DNA of 64,000 bases from contig OY970261.1 in NCBI GenBank assembly GCA_963715635.1, positions 2,914,001 to 2,978,000 on the forward strand, in the 5' to 3' direction. Positions 59,641 through 64,000 of the stretch are shown here, one piece after another. The notes under the pieces are model-generated. The model was not told the origin of the DNA. It did no database searches and saw only the letters and a program-made list of their open reading frames with translations. This DNA is from JAPKZH01 sp963715635 (GTDB lineage Bacteria > Acidobacteriota > Aminicenantia > Aminicenantales > UBA4085). Positions within the stretch are counted from its first letter, which is position 1. Each line of letters starts with the position of its first letter. Made by a program: the position numbers and the translations under genes.

Positions 59641-62082
59641 TTAAGGATCATTGGCCAGCCAATTTTCAAGCGATTTGATCTGACGGTCATAGGCCCGGAG
59701 TTCTGCAAGGCGCCGCAAAAACGGATTGTTAATCCACTCCTTGAAGGCATTTTTCCAATTCTGGTTGCCTCCAGCTTTGGCCCTTTCCTGTTGTTCTCTG
59801 CCCAGATCCATATGGTCTTGTTCGTGCTCACGGTAGGCTTTCCAGACGGGATCGGGATCGTTGCCGAAGTACTTGTCCCTGATATAATTCTCAAAGTCCT
59901 GCGGGCTCATGCGGTCGTAGTTTTCCCAATCGGTTTTGTAGGCGGGATCGTCGCGTCCACCGCCAGGAGCGAGGCGGAGGTCCCCGGGATCAGTGCCCAT
60001 CGGAGCTTTCGGCTTTTCCGGCGTCCCACGGATGTTCTTTTCACTCAAAGTCTTTTTCAGGTCCGAATCAATCCGCGTGGTGATCTCATCGTTGACGCGC
60101 TTCAGGTAATCATCGATGCTTTCGCCATCGTTGGGCACGAGGTCCTGGAACACGCTCTTAATCATCTTGGCGACCTCGAGTTCATACTGGACGGCATTCT
60201 TATCATTATCTTTGTTCGATTTCGGCTGCGGCTTTCCCACGCCGATACGCTGACGGGCCGTATTGCCCGGGACAGCGACTCCATCGGACGGATTGAATTT
60301 AGGCGCAGACTGTTGCCCCTGACCCTGGCCTCCTGATTGGCCTGCCGAAGGAGGCCCCCCGGCGGAAGGCGCACCGGAAAGCCCGCCTCCCGGGCCGGAT
60401 AAAAAAGCCCCTTCGGGGATCCAGCCGCCGCATGAAGCGGCTAGGCAGTAGGCTGCGGCTTCTTGGGTCATCTCCAAGGCATATTGCTCGCCGGATCTGC
60501 CCGCGTCTACTCCTTCCCAAACAATGCCAAACATCTTCTTGAGCTCTTCCCTGGACCTTTGCATTCTTCGCTCTTTGCGCTCGTCAGCAGGCGTCAGGTT
60601 GAAAACTTCCTTAATTCCGCTGGCAAGGTTGAGAAGTTCCACGGCATCATTTAGGCCGGGGCGGACGATCCCCGCCGGCCCCCTAAACCCGGCTGCGGGC
60701 CGACCGGACTCCTCTCTGAACTTATCGAGTTCCTGTTTAAACCCCCTGAGCTGCCCAGGGAGCTGGGCCGCGACAGTGTAGCTCTGGCCAAGGCCTTGGA
60801 AACGGCCCGTTCCTTGGGCCGGCCGGCCTTTTCCCGACGGAATTCCGGCGAGATACCAGCCCTTATCTGTCCAGACATATTCCCGGTTCACAGTTGTTTC
60901 AGGCCCGAAGGCAGTGCGATGGACAAGTCGAATCGTGCGAAAAGCATAGCCTTTGACCGAGGGATCATCGGCAACCGTCGCCGGCGGAATGGCATCATCG
61001 TAGGCGAACTCGACTTTTTTCCCGGAACCGTCGGATAGAGAAGCGATCCTTCCCCGGCGGTCTCTCTTAATCTCAAACGGCCGAGGGACATAGACCTGGA
61101 TTTTTGTTCTTTTATAGCCCGAGGTAAAGTAGCGAAGGAAAAATCCATCCGGATGGAACGACCAACGCTCGCGCGGAATGTTCCGGCTGCCCAGCCCCGG
61201 TTTCGGCTCCCCTTCTTTCATAAAAACGCGCTCCATCTCCGCGAGCGATATGTTGGGATTCATCAAGGCCTGCGTCCAGAGGGTTTGCATCCTAATGCTT
61301 TCCTGGAGATCGACCTGCATAGCCTGGACTTCGCGCATAAGAGCCTGCAAATCCCCTTTAGCCTGGAGCTCCTCCATGCGTTTTGCCATTTCTTTAAGGC
61401 GTTTTTCCGATTCGGCCTTTTTCTTGGCCAAGTCGCTTTCCTTCAGTTCTTTTTGGCGCTTTTGAGAGTTGGCTATCCACTCCTGAGACCATTTGGCCGT
61501 CCACTCCTGAGACCGTTTCGTCCGTTCCTGGCAAAGTCTGTCCAAGGCAGCGAGTTCGTCTGGAGCCAGAAGTTTGCCGGCCGCCGGGTGCTTGAAGCTT
61601 TGAGAATTGAGAGAACCGAGCATATGCCAAAGCAGACTTTGCACCTCCCCCTGGGGAATATCAGGATGCTTGGCGGATCTCGCCATAACATTGCGGAACA
61701 CGGACGCCATGGGGCCTTTGATCGGCGCGAAGACATAGCCGCCGCCTTCGCCCGGCCCGTAAGCGCCCGCATGAAGGCAAAAGCTCTCGAAATCTTGTTG
61801 GTAAAATCCAGACCGAGCTAAAAGATATCCTCCGTCATCGGTGTGCGGAAGGAGAGAAATCAGGGCGGGCCGCAGAGGGTTGAAATTGTCGAAGAACGGC
61901 ATATCGGCATGGGCATCGGAAAGGCTGGACGTCAGCAGAGGTTCAATGCCCAACATTTGTTCCATGGTCGGTGCAGGCACCTCGACTTGCGGGGCTGCAG
62001 CATCCGGCTTAACTTGCTTCACCCCTTGGGGAATCAAACCGAGCCCCGCCAAAATCAAAAGTCCTAAAGCAAGACGGCGCAT
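59641..62082 (-). CDS. Large secreted protein with N-terminal Cys/Gln domain and C-terminal HEQDH motif
   Basis: 813 residues from the second of two ATGs (AGGAGGTG spaced better). Signal peptide at 1-19. Residues 95-165 hold FCLHAGAYGPGEGGGYVFAPIKG and PQGEVQSLLWHML, a block I remember from other secreted proteins; a Cys followed by a Q-x-x-x-W segment recalls thioester domains. A charged coiled coil follows (about 185-265), then beta domains, a Gly/Ser/Pro-rich linker (GPGGGLSGAPSAGGPPSAGQ), and a C-terminal domain with HEQDH (753-757) and a later Glu in LAELRAYD. HExxH with a distant Glu suggests a gluzincin-like zinc peptidase. No known full-length relative. 142 bp separate it from the serine hydrolase gene. 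Confidence 0.6.
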   Translation of the reverse strand: MRRLALGLLILAGLGLIPQGVKQVKPDAAAPQVEVPAPTMEQMLGIEPLLTSSLSDAHADMPFFDNFNPLRPALISLLPHTDDGGYLLARSGFYQQDFESFCLHAGAYGPGEGGGYVFAPIKGPMASVFRNVMARSAKHPDIPQGEVQSLLWHMLGSLNSQSFKHPAAGKLLAPDELAALDRLCQERTKRSQEWTAKWSQEWIANSQKRQKELKESDLAKKKAESEKRLKEMAKRMEELQAKGDLQALMREVQAMQVDLQESIRMQTLWTQALMNPNISLAEMERVFMKEGEPKPGLGSRNIPRERWSFHPDGFFLRYFTSGYKRTKIQVYVPRPFEIKRDRRGRIASLSDGSGKKVEFAYDDAIPPATVADDPSVKGYAFRTIRLVHRTAFGPETTVNREYVWTDKGWYLAGIPSGKGRPAQGTGRFQGLGQSYTVAAQLPGQLRGFKQELDKFREESGRPAAGFRGPAGIVRPGLNDAVELLNLASGIKEVFNLTPADERKERRMQRSREELKKMFGIVWEGVDAGRSGEQYALEMTQEAAAYCLAASCGGWIPEGAFLSGPGGGLSGAPSAGGPPSAGQSGGQGQGQQSAPKFNPSDGVAVPGNTARQRIGVGKPQPKSNKDNDKNAVQYELEVAKMIKSVFQDLVPNDGESIDDYLKRVNDEITTRIDSDLKKTLSEKNIRGTPEKPKAPMGTDPGDLRLAPGGGRDDPAYKTDWENYDRMSPQDFENYIRDKYFGNDPDPVWKAYREHEQDHMDLGREQQERAKAGGNQNWKNAFKEWINNPFLRRLAELRAYDRQIKSLENWLANDP

Positions 62083-62240
62083 CATTCACCTCCTCTTATT
62101 TTCGGGTTCTTAGAGGCCAATTTTCCAGGCATTTAACGTTCGTCCGGCACTTTAGCTGATCATCAAAAATATATCACTAGCGAATGAACGAAGTCAAAAG
62201 GTTGGAGATTTTTTGCAAGCCGGAACGAAGATTTTGAGGT

Positions 62241-64000
62241 TCAGCGTCCCTGCGACTCCAGGTGGAAGGTGAGAATCTTCCACGGTTCAGCGACAATCGC
62301 CAACTGACCGTTCTGGATTCTGGCATCGGCCAGCCGGCTGCCGAGCAGGTCGGTTGCCGCGGCCCGGCTCACGGGAAGGCGAATCGCGACGCTGCCGCTT
62401 GTCCTGCGGCCTTCGGTTTCCACCACGCGCAGTTCATATCCACCCTCAAGCTTCTTCCGGAATGCCGAGAGCTGAATCCCGGGTGGCGACGCGCTCAAAA
62501 AACCCTCAGACAGCGGAAGATCGCCTGACCCAGGTTTCTGCAGCACACAGGTTAATGGTCTTGCGAAAACCGCCGCGGCGCGCATCCGATCGGCATTGTC
62601 CAGCTTCCCTCCGTGCGGCAGCAGGCCGTGACGATACTCGGCATAGATGGGCCAACCATATTCTTTCGTGAAATACGATTCCCACTCCCGCATCACCAAA
62701 TTCGAGACTTGGCCCGAAGCCTCTTGCTGGAAGTATTGCGTGCCGGCGTGCAAGACGAGGAGTCCCCTGTCCTGGCCGAGCAGGTCCACGAACGTCAGCG
62801 CATGAAAGGCCGGATTCTTCGTCTCCTCGACGCCGAACGGGAAATCTCGCAGCACTTTGGTCACGGAAAAGCTCGGAACAAAGGAAAACCAGTAGCCCTC
62901 CTTGATGTCCGGCGGAGAGGCGTCGGCCTGAGGCGGCACCAGGGCCAGGATACGGCTCGTCACGTCCAAGTACGGCGACCCCGCTGCCAGAGTTACCCGG
63001 GTCTCGAAGTTGAGGTACTTCCAGGCGTGCTGGGCACGGAGCGTGTACCAAAGCGGTCCCTGGACGAGCCAATCGATTTTTGCCTTGGATGCTCCGCTAT
63101 CGAAGAAGGCCGGCGGGTTGGGTCGTGTCGACAGGTTCGGGTTCGGCCGACCCGTGAAGTGAGGAAAGGCCCCGCGGGCCGAGTTGAGCATCTCTTCGCC
63201 AGATGGTTTGGCCACGAGGCTGGCGACGCCACCAGTCGCCGGGTCCAGGCGGACGCGCAGAAATTCGTTTTCCATGGTCAGCTTGGACTCATCGACCCGG
63301 AGATCGGTCTCAGCCGAGGGAGCGACCTCGGACGAGAACTGAAGATAATAGGTATCGTATCCGGCTGAAGGCACCTCCCGAGCAAGGAAGGCTAATTCGG
63401 CCACGACGAGGTTGCCATCCGAATCCTTGGTGCTCTTGGCCACCTGGGAAGGGACGATGCGGCCAGTTCGGTCTTTGACAACCACGGTGCGGCTCTGCGG
63501 CGGCACAGGGTGGATTCGCCGCGTCGCCACGAGATCGGTTCGCGGCCATGCGTTCGGATTGAACACCAAGGCCGCCAGCTCTCCGTGGCGGTTATTGAGG
63601 GTGTTGACGCGGCTGCTTAGGTAAGCCAGGGCAGCATTATGAACTACCTCTCCTTGCTTTTGGGCAGCGTCGAGGTGGTTGTAACCGATCGCGCCCCATG
63701 TGAAATTATGGAAGTCCTCGATGCGATCGAACGGCGCCATCCGGTCGCCCTGCCAGCGGGAATATTCGCAAAGGCCCACGTCGTGGCTTTGCGAGGCCAA
63801 CAGGTCGCGCCACGCCTTATCGAGCGCTGCCGCTTGCGAAACGTGGCCGTGCGCGGAGGCGATCGCATCGAACAGCTCCGCCGCCAGGAGCAGCCCATCG
63901 ACCTTGCGGTCGAGAATTCGAACCTGATCTCCTCCCAGGCCCCAGGTGAGCGACTTGTTCCACGCATCCATCGGGAAGTAAATGGTTTCTTTCCCCTGCG
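62241..64000 (-). CDS. GH38-type alpha-mannosidase, C-terminal part (runs off the window)
   Basis: 586 codons are visible, the frame continuing through the right edge (KETIYFPMDAW before the first Met). LLASQSHDVGLCEYSRWQGDRMAPFDRIEDFHNFTWGAIGYNHLDAAQK is the end of the catalytic and middle (three-helix) domain. The rest is the C-terminal beta-supersandwich of GH38 (LVFNPNAWPRTDLV, LTMENEFLRVRLDPATGGVASLVAKPSGEE, GLLPHGGKLDNADRMRAAAVFARPLTCV). The catalytic Asp nucleophile lies outside the window. It degrades alpha-mannosides, in keeping with the glycan-degrading genes nearby. Confidence 0.85.
   Translation of the reverse strand, partial: QGKETIYFPMDAWNKSLTWGLGGDQVRILDRKVDGLLLAAELFDAIASAHGHVSQAAALDKAWRDLLASQSHDVGLCEYSRWQGDRMAPFDRIEDFHNFTWGAIGYNHLDAAQKQGEVVHNAALAYLSSRVNTLNNRHGELAALVFNPNAWPRTDLVATRRIHPVPPQSRTVVVKDRTGRIVPSQVAKSTKDSDGNLVVAELAFLAREVPSAGYDTYYLQFSSEVAPSAETDLRVDESKLTMENEFLRVRLDPATGGVASLVAKPSGEEMLNSARGAFPHFTGRPNPNLSTRPNPPAFFDSGASKAKIDWLVQGPLWYTLRAQHAWKYLNFETRVTLAAGSPYLDVTSRILALVPPQADASPPDIKEGYWFSFVPSFSVTKVLRDFPFGVEETKNPAFHALTFVDLLGQDRGLLVLHAGTQYFQQEASGQVSNLVMREWESYFTKEYGWPIYAEYRHGLLPHGGKLDNADRMRAAAVFARPLTCVLQKPGSGDLPLSEGFLSASPPGIQLSAFRKKLEGGYELRVVETEGRRTSGSVAIRLPVSRAAATDLLGSRLADARIQNGQLAIVAEPWKILTFHLESQGR

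Overview
The window looks like chromosomal DNA from an anaerobic or microaerophilic, didermic (Gram-negative type) bacterium of moderate GC content. The evidence for two membranes is a TolC-type channel, lipoproteins, an outer-membrane beta-barrel and many Tat or Sec exported enzymes. The mix of C69 dipeptidases, paired M16 peptidases, a GWxTD protein, Tat-exported Gfo/Idh/MocA oxidoreductases and DsrC reminds me of Acidobacteriota and especially Candidatus Aminicenantes. That placement is inference from gene content; no rRNA or other phylogenetic marker is present. I saw no tRNA, rRNA, CRISPR array or replication origin.

Layout. 1-12 kb is a metal region. A Fur repressor with a near-perfect Fur box heads a minus-strand operon containing two DUF5320-type genes. 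A complete NikR lies divergently, and next to it is an operon whose promoter overlaps a GTGTTAC-N13-GTAACAC dyad. That operon encodes a damaged small exported protein, an ECF-type S component unlike CbiM/NikM, a SAM methyltransferase, EcfT and an EcfA ATPase. After a radical SAM gene comes a four-gene heavy-metal RND efflux operon. 12-21.4 kb holds a P3A proton ATPase, a cysteine desulfurase-family enzyme, a DsrC with both redox cysteines, a frameshifted C69 dipeptidase, an outer-membrane barrel with a GWxTD lipoprotein, and a lipocalin. 21.4-26.7 kb is a plus-strand run: phosphatase, cysteine desulfurase-like protein, Tat-exported aldo/keto reductase with ferredoxin motifs, and a GH42 beta-galactosidase.

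26.7-30.15 kb is an island: a PaeR7I/XhoI-type restriction enzyme, a TSPPY methyltransferase, an HTH-M78 regulator and a small membrane protein. It is bounded by 26-bp near-identical direct repeats, one of which is the 3' end of a resident gene.

30.1-45.5 kb is mostly secreted hydrolases and transport: two membrane proteins, a mutarotase-like lipoprotein, a glutaminase-like protein, Pit phosphate transporter with its DUF47 partner, a dicarboxylate/amino acid symporter, an APC permease, an M16 peptidase pair, an intact C69 dipeptidase, a remnant of an acylating aldehyde dehydrogenase, and an MFS carrier. Together these fit a peptide- and carbohydrate-scavenging heterotroph.

45.5-64 kb contains an M6-like metallopeptidase and a BlaI/M56 pair in which the expected penicillin-binding sensor is replaced by a beta-propeller. 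It also has a Tat-exported sugar-oxidation operon (TIM-barrel isomerase, two Gfo/Idh/MocA proteins, HEAT-repeat protein), a serine hydrolase, a large secreted protein with an HEQDH motif, and the C-terminal part of a GH38 alpha-mannosidase that runs off the window. Three copies of a 65-bp perfect or near-perfect palindrome and one 130-bp foldback element are scattered through this last region.
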